This document shows, piece after piece, positions 1 through 7,576 of a stretch of DNA of 64,000 bases. The translations under genes were made by a program, and so were the position numbers. Source of the stretch: Aquilonibacter sp963703325 (lineage in GTDB: Bacteria; Vulcanimicrobiota; Vulcanimicrobiia; Vulcanimicrobiales; Vulcanimicrobiaceae); contig OY969805.1 in the NCBI GenBank assembly GCA_963703325.1, positions 558,001 to 622,000 of the forward strand. The letters run 5' to 3'. The notes under the pieces were generated by a model. The model saw nothing but the letters and a program-made list of their open reading frames with translations. It was not told the DNA's origin and searched no databases. Positions within the stretch are counted from its first letter, which is position 1; every line of letters starts with the position of its first letter.

Positions 1-160
1 TATTGGGTTGCGTGGTCGTCGTCCGCGTCGTCGACGAGGTGACCGACCACGGATGCCAGGCAAAGAGCGCGATGCCGACGGCGACGATCAGCACTAGGAC
101 GATTGCAAATACCGTGGCATTGCCGCCACTGTCTTCGCGGACGATAACCGGATCGCTCAT
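1..160 (-). CDS. Small single-pass membrane protein, cut by the window edge
   Basis: Reading leftwards from an ATG at 158-160 there is an open frame to the window edge, 53 residues so far. The start has a good GAGGAA ribosome site (171-176 on the plus strand). About 15 polar residues are followed by one strongly hydrophobic segment (residues about 16-35), then a Thr/Ser-rich tail (TSSTTRTTTT). This looks like a small N-in membrane protein with an extracytoplasmic low-complexity tail. The product is not recognised and the C-terminus lies outside the window. Confidence 0.6.
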   Translation of the reverse strand, partial: MSDPVIVREDSGGNATVFAIVLVLIVAVGIALFAWHPWSVTSSTTRTTTTQPN

Positions 161-324
161 TGCGTTGTGTTTCCTCGTCAGAAAGAATGTTGTGACGATT
201 CTTCCCAGCAAATCTTCACATCAATCGTAAGGCCATTGCGACCATTGACAATTGTGGGCCGTTAGCCGAGCATGACGGGACGGCCCCTTGCCTACTTTCA
301 GCGTCCACGCGGGGAGGAACGCTC

Positions 325-1509
325 ATGATGGCAACACAGTTCAAGTCCGACGATTTCCACGGCGTCGATCCAAACGATGCGTTCGCGAAAGCGGCGCGCT
401 CGCAGTCACCGGTCGTCGTCAAACTGGGTAAGATCGCATGGCCGAGCGGATTAGCGCCGGCACAAATCAACCTCGGGGGCTACGCGCGCGGAAAGAACAT
501 CACCGACGCAGTGAGCGCCGACGTGGACGTGCTCGTGCTGCTTTACACGCAGCTCGAGACCAGCGCATTGCTCGACGTCTTCACCGGCGACAACGAATGG
601 TCACCGGCACGAGCGAAAACCTGGTATCCGTACGGGCATAACTTCGACACCTTGCGCAGCACGATCCGCGGCATCGAGGACGACGATTTTCTCAAAGAAG
701 GCGTCTTCGGGAACCTGTACGCGATGCAAGTGGGCAAAACGAAGGTCGTATTCTTCAAGAACGAACTGCACCCCAAGGCGAACGGGCCGAAGCTTCCGTT
801 CGTCACGGTGGTGAAGCAGCTCGTCGGCGAGTTAAAGCCGAAGCTCGTCATCAGCACGGGTACGGCCGGCGGGATCGGCAGCCACATCAACTGCGGCGAC
901 GTCGCCATCTGCGACGCGGCGCGCTTTCACGTGCACGATACCTATCCGACGTTTCCGGCGATCGACACCCTGAGCAAGGACGGCAGCGAGCTCAAGAACA
1001 CTGCATCGACCGCCGGCACGTATGTCACGTATGCGATGGAGAAGCTGATGCCGCTCGCGCTGCCCGGATTGAAGAAATGCCATACCGAGCTCGCGACCAA
1101 CGCCGGTTACGGTTTTGTCAAAGACGTCAGCGCCTCGATGATCTACACCGCAAAAAACCCGGCGAGCCCGCAGCCGATGGCCGTCGTGTCCGCCGACTAT
1201 TTGACCGTCGACGATAGCAGCGACGCCGAGGGGCTGCAAAAGCTTGGGGTGATGAACGAGACCGACGACGCGTTTGCCTTTTACGCGATCGGCCAACTAC
1301 CCGCGGCACAACGTCCGCACTGGGTCTCAGTGAGAAATGCCTCGGAGCCACAGATCCAGCACGCGCCGTTCCCGAATGGCACGTCGCCGGCGAAAATCAT
1401 CGATACGCTCAAGGCCACGGCGGGCACGATTTACGGGATCTATCAGTATTGCACGACCGTCAACAGCGCATTCGCGTGCTGGGGTGTTGCGGCCGATCTT
1501 ACACCGTAA
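325..1509 (+). CDS. Nucleoside phosphorylase-superfamily protein
   Basis: A 394-residue protein starting at ATG 325, about 6 bases after a strong GGGGAGGAA site; a second ATG follows immediately. The core matches the PNP/UDP phosphorylase and MTA/SAH nucleosidase fold: the phosphate/ribose loop STGTAGGIG (residues about 177-185) followed by GDVAICDAARF. The first 110 residues and the C-terminus are longer than in compact family members, so substrate cannot be assigned. A role in nucleoside or modified-nucleoside cleavage is inference from the fold. It stands alone between a divergent small membrane gene and a convergent cNMP-binding gene. Confidence 0.7.
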   Translation: MMATQFKSDDFHGVDPNDAFAKAARSQSPVVVKLGKIAWPSGLAPAQINLGGYARGKNITDAVSADVDVLVLLYTQLETSALLDVFTGDNEWSPARAKTWYPYGHNFDTLRSTIRGIEDDDFLKEGVFGNLYAMQVGKTKVVFFKNELHPKANGPKLPFVTVVKQLVGELKPKLVISTGTAGGIGSHINCGDVAICDAARFHVHDTYPTFPAIDTLSKDGSELKNTASTAGTYVTYAMEKLMPLALPGLKKCHTELATNAGYGFVKDVSASMIYTAKNPASPQPMAVVSADYLTVDDSSDAEGLQKLGVMNETDDAFAFYAIGQLPAAQRPHWVSVRNASEPQIQHAPFPNGTSPAKIIDTLKATAGTIYGIYQYCTTVNSAFACWGVAADLTP

Positions 1510-1512
1510 TAC

Positions 1513-1869
1513 TTAGACGCGGTCGTCGAATGCGCGCAGCCGCTCGGTCATGACCGTCATCACCTCAATCGCGAAGTACGGATTCCTGGTAAGAAGAAAG
1601 AGGAAACGCTTGCGATCGATCACCGCAACTTTGACGTCGGTCTTGGCGACCACGTCGGCGCTGCGTTTCTGACGGTCGATCAGCGCCATCTCGCCGAAGA
1701 TCCCGCCGTCACGCACGATCTCAAGGACCCTGCCGCGCAAGCTGATCTCGACCTCGCCGCTCAAGACGACGTACATCTCCTCGCCGTCTTCACCAGCTTC
1801 AAAAAAGCGATGCCCAGCCGGCAAGCGCTGCGTCTCGGTGTCGGTGGCAAAAATGGAAAGATCGGCCAT
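1513..1869 (-). CDS. Stand-alone cyclic nucleotide-binding domain protein
   Basis: 118 residues forming one Crp-type cNMP-binding beta-roll with no DNA-binding or kinase domain attached. The phosphate-binding cassette is visible as FGEMALIDRQKRSADV (residues about 58-73), where the Arg of KRSA is in the place of the cyclic-phosphate-binding Arg. The start is ATG 1867-1869 with no clear Shine-Dalgarno site. The gene diverges from the MFS transporter, with only 19 bases between the two starts, so the two must share overlapping promoter DNA. It is probably a small sensor or scaffold; the partner is unknown. Confidence 0.75.
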   Translation of the reverse strand: MADLSIFATDTETQRLPAGHRFFEAGEDGEEMYVVLSGEVEISLRGRVLEIVRDGGIFGEMALIDRQKRSADVVAKTDVKVAVIDRKRFLFLLTRNPYFAIEVMTVMTERLRAFDDRV

Positions 1870-1888
1870 AGGGACTAATTTGTCGTAA

Positions 1889-3112
1889 GTGCTAGCGAGC
1901 CTCCAGCGTCATCGCAACTATCGTCTGTACTTTGCGGGCCAATTCGTTTCGCAGATCGGCACCTGGCTGCAAACCGCGGCGCAGTCGTGGTTGATCCTGG
2001 AGCTTACGCACTCGGCACAAGCGGTCGGCGTGCTCGGGTTCTGCTTCTACGGACCCTACGCCGTCCTCGGGCTGCTCGGCGGCGCACTTGCCGACCGCTG
2101 GGATCGCCGGATGACATTGCTGATCGGGCAAGTCGCAATGGCGCTGTGTGCGGCGCTCCTGGCCCTGGTCGTCTTTACGCATTTCGCTTCGGTGTGGATC
2201 ATCGATGCGATCGCGGTCGTGCGCGGCACGGTGCTGGTGTTTAACAACCCCAGCCGCCAGGCCCTGATCGTGCAACTCGTCGGACGTTCCGAGCTTGGGA
2301 ACGCGATCGCCTTGAACTCAAGTTTGAACAACGCGACGCGGATCATCGGACCGGCGCTCGCCGGTGTCCTGATCGATACGACCGGACTCGGCGTCTGCTT
2401 CGCGCTCAACGCGGTGAGCTTCATTCCGGTGATTTGGGCGATCGCCGTGATGCGCACCAGCGAATTCCATACGCAGGCCGACATTCGCCCAAGCGTGCGG
2501 CTCTTAGAATCGATTCGCATCGGGTTGCGTTATGCGCGCCACACCAAGACCGTCGCAATCGTGCTCACGATGATGTTCGTCGTGTCGTTCCTGGCGATCA
2601 ACTTCAATGTTTTGCTGCCGGTGCTCGCGCTCCAGACGATGCACGGCGGTCCGCAGACGTACGGCTGGATCGCCGCGGTCTTCGGTCTGGGCGCATTGAT
2701 CGGCGCGTTAATCGCGGCTGCGCATGCGCGCGCGTCGCGACGGTTGTTACTCTCGGCCTGCGCGGTGTTTGGTGTCGCCCAGTGCATCCTCGCGCCGCAG
2801 CACCATTTCTTTCCGGTTGCGCTCGCGCTGCTCGCAACCGGCATCGCGTATACGATCTACACCGCCGGAACCAACGCCTTCGTGCAACTCGCGACGCCGG
2901 GATTCTTACAAGGCCGTGTCGGCGGTCTCTACAACTACGTGTTTCTCGCCAGCGGTCCGCTGGGATCGTTGCTGGCCGGATGGTTGTGCGAACGTGGCGG
3001 AACCGCGCTCGCGTTTGCTACCGGCGGCGCTGCTGCGTTGGTGATGGCGCTCTTCGGCTTGCTCACCAATCCGTGGCCGATGCCGACCGGCACGGGGCGC
3101 CGCCGGCACTAA
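1889..3112 (+). CDS. MFS transporter, EntS/MFS_3-like exporter
   Basis: 407 residues with a GTG start at 1889. It opens with RNYRLYFAGQFVSQIGTWLQ, the typical first helix of the MFS_3 (enterobactin exporter-like) group, and has about 12 hydrophobic segments. The cytoplasmic loop motif GGALADRWDRR between helices 2 and 3 is the MFS signature A. The family exports siderophores, drugs or other small molecules; the substrate cannot be read here. It converges on the coproheme decarboxylase gene with one base between the stops. Confidence 0.85.
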   Translation: MLASLQRHRNYRLYFAGQFVSQIGTWLQTAAQSWLILELTHSAQAVGVLGFCFYGPYAVLGLLGGALADRWDRRMTLLIGQVAMALCAALLALVVFTHFASVWIIDAIAVVRGTVLVFNNPSRQALIVQLVGRSELGNAIALNSSLNNATRIIGPALAGVLIDTTGLGVCFALNAVSFIPVIWAIAVMRTSEFHTQADIRPSVRLLESIRIGLRYARHTKTVAIVLTMMFVVSFLAINFNVLLPVLALQTMHGGPQTYGWIAAVFGLGALIGALIAAAHARASRRLLLSACAVFGVAQCILAPQHHFFPVALALLATGIAYTIYTAGTNAFVQLATPGFLQGRVGGLYNYVFLASGPLGSLLAGWLCERGGTALAFATGGAAALVMALFGLLTNPWPMPTGTGRRRH

Positions 3113-3113
3113 C

Positions 3114-3956
3114 TCACGTCTCGAGCGCCGGAACGGCGTCGCCGTCGAGGAAGACGCGCAGCTCAGACGGCGAGAATTGCACGCCGCTCCAAAACGGCCC
3201 GAACTCACCGTAGCGCGCACTCGCTTCATCAAAGCGCATGTCGTAGACGAGCTTTTTGAACACGAGCGGATCGTCCGCATAGAGATCGACGCCCCACTCG
3301 AAGTCGTCGAAGCCGATCGAGCCCGAAATGACCTGCGTCACCTGACCGTGATACGAGCGGCCGACTTTGCCGTGTTCGGTCATGAGCTTAGCGCGTTCGT
3401 CGAACGGCAACATGAACCAGTTGTCCGTTGCTTCGCGCTTTTTGTTCATCGGGTAGAAACACACGTAGCGCCGGCGCGGAATCTTCGCCCATAGGCGCGG
3501 GCCGACGTACGGGCTCTCCGCCTGTTTGCGCACGAGTTCGTCGAAGGCGGCGATCCATTCCGCCGAGTGCGCGGTCAAACCGCGCGACTGTAGCTCGGCG
3601 TGAATCTTGCCGGTCGCGTCGTACATCCCAAGTTCGAGGACGGAGACGTACGAGCCCAGCGCATGCAGATACTCGCGCACTTCGAGCTTATCGACGAGCG
3701 TTTGCGCGTAGGCCAAGCCATCGTAGGTGCGCGCGTAGTGTGTCAGCATCAAATCGCCCTTATGACCGATGATCTGCGCCAAGCCGACATCGCCGTCTTT
3801 ACCGGACTGCAGATGCTCGACGAGATCGCTTGCGTGCGCGGAATATTTCGCGCGCCGCTTTTCGGGCAAACCGTCCCACGACCGGCGATCGAAGGCAAAC
3901 ATCCGGTGGAGAATCCACCAGCCCTCGAGCGACTCGGGAACCTTCGGATCGCGCAT
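3114..3956 (-). CDS. chdC: Coproheme decarboxylase (HemQ/ChdC)
   Basis: 280 residues of the chlorite dismutase-like family. ChdC makes heme b from coproheme III by two oxidative decarboxylations in the coproporphyrin-dependent pathway. The radical-forming Tyr is Tyr168 in YPMNKKR and the proximal heme ligand is His195 in TEHGK. Their spacing of 27 residues matches characterised Firmicutes enzymes (family knowledge). The blocks DNWFMLPFDER and GSIGFDDFEWGVDLY are diagnostic. It lies 4 bases downstream of panE on the same strand. Its presence implies a Gram-positive-type heme route in this organism. Confidence 0.93.
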   Translation of the reverse strand: MRDPKVPESLEGWWILHRMFAFDRRSWDGLPEKRRAKYSAHASDLVEHLQSGKDGDVGLAQIIGHKGDLMLTHYARTYDGLAYAQTLVDKLEVREYLHALGSYVSVLELGMYDATGKIHAELQSRGLTAHSAEWIAAFDELVRKQAESPYVGPRLWAKIPRRRYVCFYPMNKKREATDNWFMLPFDERAKLMTEHGKVGRSYHGQVTQVISGSIGFDDFEWGVDLYADDPLVFKKLVYDMRFDEASARYGEFGPFWSGVQFSPSELRVFLDGDAVPALET

Positions 3957-3960
3957 GCGG

Positions 3961-4941
3961 CTATGCTCCTCGCGTCAGCGCTTTGACGCGCCGCATCTCG
4001 GCTTCGACTTCCGCAACCAGCGCCTCGGGGCGCTCGCGGTACTTCGCCCAGAGTTGCGGCATGTGGGCGATGTCGTCGAGCACGCGCGTGTACACGCTGT
4101 TGACGGGCGTCGGTACACCGTTCGCGTGACCGGAGGCGGCGACCGCACCATTGAGTACGTCGACCTCGCTGTGCGTCTGACCGGCGCGCAGGTCGATGAG
4201 TAGCGACGGCGCCTTGGTTCCGCGACCACCGGCGATACGACGCGCCATAACGGCGCGCGCAACCGGACTCGGCAACGCCGCCGAGGCGATCAGCGCACGC
4301 ACGGGGTAACGCGGGAGATCGATCGGCGTGATCTTCATTGCCGACATCACCGCTCGCACTTCGCGAATCATCCGGATTTCCAGGGTGAAGATCTTTTCGA
4401 AGTGCACCATGCGTGCCGGGAGCACGTTGAGAATCGCACAGCTTGCATTGGCGACGACGTTGAGTGCGAGCTTACTCCATTTGAGCGCGCGCCAGTCCTC
4501 CACCACCGCGACGCGTATCCCGCTGCTGGCGAAGGTAGCGGTCAACCAGTTGAATGCCGTGTCGCCGACCGGGGCAAAGGCCAAGCCGCCGCCTTCCCGC
4601 GCCGCCGTTGCGCGTCCGTCGCGATCGCGATCGACCGGCACGGTAAGCGCCGCAGCGACAATGTTGTTCGCTCCGAACGCCTCGGCGAGTTTCTCTTCGT
4701 TGCCCACCCCGTTTTGAGGTGAGACGAAGACGCACTTCTCCGGGTATGCGATCGCTTTGCGCAACGTGACGATTGCGCCATCGGTATCGTATGCCTTGGT
4801 CGCGACGATAGCGACATCCGCGTCATATGGTGTAACCGCATCGAGATTGCGCGGCGCATAAGCGACGTCGACGCCGATCGACGTGAGACGGTCGCCAAGA
4901 AATGTTCCGACCGCACCTCGTCCGACGATGTAGACCTTCAC
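3961..4941 (-). CDS. panE: 2-dehydropantoate 2-reductase
   Basis: 326 residues. It reduces ketopantoate to pantoate with NADPH in pantothenate/CoA synthesis. The N-terminal Rossmann loop is GRGAVGTFLG, the catalytic Lys is in WRALKWSKLALN, and the C-terminal helical domain carries SLLIDLRAGQTHSEVDVLNG. The start is taken as GTG 4939-4941, which overlaps the dUTPase stop by four bases (GTGA) and gives a protein beginning exactly at the Rossmann strand. A longer reading frame upstream only runs antiparallel through dut and is not real. Translational coupling with dut is likely. Confidence 0.9.
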   Translation of the reverse strand: MKVYIVGRGAVGTFLGDRLTSIGVDVAYAPRNLDAVTPYDADVAIVATKAYDTDGAIVTLRKAIAYPEKCVFVSPQNGVGNEEKLAEAFGANNIVAAALTVPVDRDRDGRATAAREGGGLAFAPVGDTAFNWLTATFASSGIRVAVVEDWRALKWSKLALNVVANASCAILNVLPARMVHFEKIFTLEIRMIREVRAVMSAMKITPIDLPRYPVRALIASAALPSPVARAVMARRIAGGRGTKAPSLLIDLRAGQTHSEVDVLNGAVAASGHANGVPTPVNSVYTRVLDDIAHMPQLWAKYRERPEALVAEVEAEMRRVKALTRGA

Positions 4942-5396
4942 CGTGCAACCCCGGTACTGCCGAAGCCGCCCGCCCCGCGCGTGCTCTCCGGCAATTCGTC
5001 GACCAGATCGAATTGTGCACGCGAGACCGGCGCTACGACAAGCTGCGCGATGCGATCGCCGCGCCGAATCGTCACCGGCGCCGAACCGAGGTTGGCCAAT
5101 AGTACGCCGATCGGTCCACGATAATCGGCGTCGATCGTGCCCGGTGAATTCAAACAAGTAACGCCGTCGCGCAGCGCTAGACCGCTGCGCGGCCGGACCT
5201 GCGCTTCGAAGCCGGGCGGCAACGCGATTGAGAGACCCGTTGGAACGAGCGCGCGCGCACCGGGTGCAAGCGTCAGTTCGCTCGCGACCGCGGCGCACAA
5301 GTCGGCGCCGGCCGCGAACTCACTCATGTAGGAAGGGAGCGGCAAATCATCCGCTTCGGGAAGCCGCTTGAGTGCAACCCGCACGAGCGTATTCAT
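4938..5396 (-). CDS. dut: dUTP diphosphatase (dUTPase)
   Basis: 152 residues of the trimeric dUTPase family, hydrolysing dUTP to dUMP and keeping uracil out of DNA. All five motifs are visible in order: AGADLCA, PRSGLALRDGV, LNSPGTIDADYRGPIGV, GDRIAQLVV and the C-terminal glycine-rich GGFGSTG arm. It lies 8 bases after nrdR and overlaps panE by four bases, so nrdR-dut-panE look like one transcript. Linking dUTPase to the ribonucleotide reductase repressor makes sense for nucleotide-pool control. Confidence 0.95.
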   Translation of the reverse strand: MNTLVRVALKRLPEADDLPLPSYMSEFAAGADLCAAVASELTLAPGARALVPTGLSIALPPGFEAQVRPRSGLALRDGVTCLNSPGTIDADYRGPIGVLLANLGSAPVTIRRGDRIAQLVVAPVSRAQFDLVDELPESTRGAGGFGSTGVAR

Positions 5397-5404
5397 ATTG
5401 GGGC

Positions 5405-5857
5405 CTATTTTGAAAGAAGCTGCGTTAACTCTTCCCGGAAACTCTCGATATCGCGAAACGAGCGATAGACACTGGCAAAGCGGATGTATGCGACCGGATC
5501 GAGCGTACGCAGCGCTTCCATCAGCTTCTCCCCGACCATCGTAGCGCTTACTTCGCTCTCGCCGCGCGCAAAGAGATCGCGCTCGAGGTCGGCAGCGACC
5601 GCTTCCATCTGACTTTCAGAGATCGGCCGCTTCTCGCACGCCTTGCGTAGCCCATTGAGAATCTTTTCGCGACTATACTGCTCGCGGCGTCCGTCTTTCT
5701 TGACCACGAAGAGACGCGGCGCTTCCATGCGCTCATACGTCGTAAAACGGTGCTTACAACGCGGGTCCAAGCACTCGCGCCGGCGGCGGACAACGGTTTC
5801 GTCGTCGCGCGAGTCGACCACGCGGGTCTCGCTCTTGCGACAGGTGGGACAGATCAG
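5405..5857 (-). CDS. nrdR: Transcriptional repressor NrdR, apparent CTG start
   Basis: NrdR represses ribonucleotide reductase genes in response to dATP/ATP. It has an N-terminal zinc ribbon and an ATP-cone (KKDGRREQYSREKI onward). The first GTG (5819-5821) gives 138 residues and loses the first zinc-binding CxxC. Extending upstream to CTG 5855-5857 restores ICPTC and gives 150 residues, the usual size, and places GAGGTAA (5864-5870) at normal Shine-Dalgarno spacing; a TAA lies just upstream. No ATG, GTG or TTG lies between. The second zinc pair is spaced CLDPRC, two residues wider than the usual CxxC. Function is sure; the CTG start is inference. Confidence 0.88.
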   Translation of the reverse strand: MICPTCRKSETRVVDSRDDETVVRRRRECLDPRCKHRFTTYERMEAPRLFVVKKDGRREQYSREKILNGLRKACEKRPISESQMEAVAADLERDLFARGESEVSATMVGEKLMEALRTLDPVAYIRFASVYRSFRDIESFREELTQLLSK

Positions 5858-5875
5858 GTGCGGTTACCTCGAGGG

Positions 5876-5890
5876 CCCACATATTGTGGG
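5876..5890. promoter_or_regulatory. Palindrome at the nrdR transcription start, candidate NrdR-type operator
   Basis: CCCACATATTGTGGG has perfect 6-base arms around a 3-base centre. It sits where transcription from the promoter just upstream should begin and 6 bases before the ribosome site. The core (CACAATATGTG on the coding strand) resembles published NrdR boxes, so autoregulation is plausible but not shown. No clear second box was seen at the usual spacing. Confidence 0.5.
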
Positions 5891-5897
5891 TGCTCGT

Positions 5898-5927
5898 ATT
5901 ATACGGTACTACAGCTAGTAAACGCAA
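5898..5927 (-). promoter_or_regulatory. Promoter of nrdR-dut-panE
   Basis: On the minus strand TTGCGT (5922-5927) and a perfect TATAAT (5898-5903) are separated by 18 bases. Start of transcription is expected near 5891, at the edge of the palindrome. The -35 box overlaps the T-tract of the terminator of the preceding DUF5679 gene, which separates the two transcription units. Confidence 0.7.
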
Positions 5928-5961
5928 AAAGGCCGCCCGGCGTCCCCGCCGCACGGCCTTT
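5926..5961 (-). terminator. Intrinsic terminator after the DUF5679 gene
   Basis: On the minus strand AAAGGCCG pairs with CGGCCTTT, with a further GGCG/CGCC pairing inside the loop, and the hairpin ends in a run of T. It lies 30 bases after the stop of the zinc-ribbon gene. Confidence 0.85.
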
Positions 5962-5991
5962 GGAAATCAGTTATGAGAGCGCGAGCAGGTG

Positions 5992-6141
5992 CTACGAAGC
6001 GGCTCCAATTTTGAACATCTTCGTACCGCACTCGGGGCACTTGCCTTCGGTCGCGGGACGGCCGTTCTTCATGGTGATCTGTACGGCGTCTTTAATCTGT
6101 CGCTTCGTCTTGCACTTGACGCAATAGGCTTCTGCTGCCAC
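5992..6141 (-). CDS. DUF5679 zinc-ribbon protein, 49 residues
   Basis: A small protein with GTG start at 6139-6141, seven bases after a GGAGGA site. Two CxxC knuckles (YCVKCK and KCPECGTK) flank the sequence TMKNGRPATEGKCPECGTKMFKIG, which matches the conserved DUF5679 family found in Actinobacteria, Chloroflexi and relatives. The function of this family is unknown; the fold resembles the zinc ribbons of ribosomal proteins and topoisomerase tails. It has its own terminator, so it is a single-gene unit. The first residues and both Cys pairs make this a confident call despite the size. Confidence 0.88.
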   Translation of the reverse strand: MAAEAYCVKCKTKRQIKDAVQITMKNGRPATEGKCPECGTKMFKIGAAS

Positions 6142-6269
6142 CTGAGGATCCTCCAGAGCTTAGGGCTGGGTGCGGGTCCCCGTATTCGGGTACGCCACGG
6201 GGCCTCCTTGCGGCAGCCTCACGCGTGGGTCCCCTTGTTGCCCCAGGGCTCGTGCGGGAAGGCTGCACC

Positions 6270-7130
6270 ATGGACCCTCCGGAGTATACCACTCGGGCGG
6301 CCTTCGAAGCCGTACGAGCCGAGCGCGGCCTTGCCTGGGACGGGGCGGGACTGTGGCGACAAGGCCCCCTAGTTGGCCTCGGACGCCCTACCGTGGCAAT
6401 CGTCGGGACCCGCGCTGCCACGCCCTATGGGCGCCGCCTAGCGCGGTCCATCGCTGCAGAGCTCGGGGCCGCCGGGTGCTGTATCGTCTCCGGCCTGGCG
6501 CTCGGCATCGATGCCGCGGCGCACGAGGGCGCGCTCGACGCGACGGCACCGACGATTGGCGTGCTGGGCAGCGGTCATGGCCAATTCTTTCCGGCCCGCA
6601 ATCGCGCGCTCGCCGAGCAGATGATCGCCGCCGGCGGTGCCGTGCTGTCGCCGTTTCCTCCGCCCGAATGTGCGCAGCCGTGGCAGTTTCTTGCGCGCAA
6701 CGCCATCGTTGCCGCACTTGCCGACGCCGTGCTGGTGATCGAAGCGCCCGCGCGCAGCGGAGCCCTCAACACCGCAGGTTGGGCCGCGCCGCGGATTCCC
6801 GTGCTTGCGGTTCCCGGCGACGTCGATCGGGCGCACGTTGCCGGCTGCCACGCCCTCATTCGCGACGGCGCCATTCTCGCGCGCAACGCGGCCGACGTGC
6901 TTGAAGTCCTACATCTGAACGGCAGCGCGCCGGTACGCGAGCGACCGCGTCGCGAAGGGCCGCCGGGTGCGCTGCTCGACGCACTTTCGCGCGGCGAGTG
7001 CAATCTCGACGATCTCATCGATGCGACCGGACTTGCGCCGGCGCAGGCGCTGGCCGAACTCGCCATGCTGGAACTCGAAGGCGCGGTGGAGCGTCGCGGC
7101 GCAACGCGCTTTGCATGCAGCTCCGGCTGA
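6270..7130 (+). CDS. dprA: DNA processing protein DprA/Smf
   Basis: 286 residues from ATG 6270, 7 bases after GGGAAGG; an earlier in-frame ATG at 6225 lacks a ribosome site. DprA loads RecA on incoming single-stranded DNA during natural transformation. Family blocks are present: VAIVGTRAATPYGRR, IVSGLALGIDAAAHEGAL, VLGSGHGQFFPARNRAL, FLARNAIVAALADAVLVIEAPARSGALNTA, and a C-terminal winged-helix (residues about 230-285). It is shorter at the N-terminus than the usual 360 residues because the SAM-like domain is mostly missing. It overlaps rlmH by 16 bases, so dprA-rlmH-argS are one operon. Confidence 0.9.
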   Translation: MDPPEYTTRAAFEAVRAERGLAWDGAGLWRQGPLVGLGRPTVAIVGTRAATPYGRRLARSIAAELGAAGCCIVSGLALGIDAAAHEGALDATAPTIGVLGSGHGQFFPARNRALAEQMIAAGGAVLSPFPPPECAQPWQFLARNAIVAALADAVLVIEAPARSGALNTAGWAAPRIPVLAVPGDVDRAHVAGCHALIRDGAILARNAADVLEVLHLNGSAPVRERPRREGPPGALLDALSRGECNLDDLIDATGLAPAQALAELAMLELEGAVERRGATRFACSSG

Positions 7131-7576
7131 TCGCCGTCGACAAGATTCGCAACGGATATATTGCCGAGGCGTGCGTGGAATTTCGCAAACGGCTCGAGCC
7201 GTATTTCCCCTACTCCGAAGTCGAGGTCCGCGCGTCGCACGGCGGCGACACCGCAACCGCGATGCGCGAGGAGGCCGAACGTATCCTCAAGCACGTGCGT
7301 CCCGGCGACCGGATGTGGCTGCTCGAACGCTCGGGTACCGCGTTTTCGAGTGCCCAACTTGCGGGGGAAATCGAGAAGATCGCGCATAGCGGTGCGTCAC
7401 GTCTGACCTTTGTCGTAGCCGGAACCTACGGCGCGGACGCGTCGCTGCGCGATCGCGCCGACGTACTGTGGTCGCTCTCACCGCTGACGTTCTTACACGA
7501 GTGGGCGCGCGCGATCGTGCTGGAACAGCTCTATCGCGTGGCGAAGATTTCGCGGAATGAACCTTACCACCACTGA
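7115..7576 (+). CDS. rlmH: 23S rRNA (pseudouridine1915-N3)-methyltransferase RlmH
   Basis: 153 residues, SPOUT family. It methylates pseudouridine 1915 in helix 69 of 23S rRNA using SAM. The start is ATG 7115, giving QLRLIAVDKI at the N-terminus as in the family. The SAM-binding knot is seen in TFVVAGTYGADASLRDRAD and LSPLTFLHEWARAIVLEQLYRVAKI, and the C-terminus ends in YHH where most homologues end YHK. It overlaps dprA by 16 bases and argS by 20, which suggests coupled translation. Confidence 0.93.
   Translation: MQLRLIAVDKIRNGYIAEACVEFRKRLEPYFPYSEVEVRASHGGDTATAMREEAERILKHVRPGDRMWLLERSGTAFSSAQLAGEIEKIAHSGASRLTFVVAGTYGADASLRDRADVLWSLSPLTFLHEWARAIVLEQLYRVAKISRNEPYHH

Noticed and set aside
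245..273. TTGACA box upstream of the phosphorylase-like gene
   Set aside because: The -35 hexamer is perfect but no acceptable -10 follows at 16-19 bases.
832..1296. Minus-strand open frame inside the phosphorylase-like gene
   Set aside because: The plus-strand protein has clear family motifs across this stretch; the antisense frame is a by-product of high GC.
4942..5298. N-terminal extension of the panE reading frame
   Set aside because: It lies in another frame of dut; the GTG at 4939-4941 overlapping the dut stop gives the correct PanE N-terminus.
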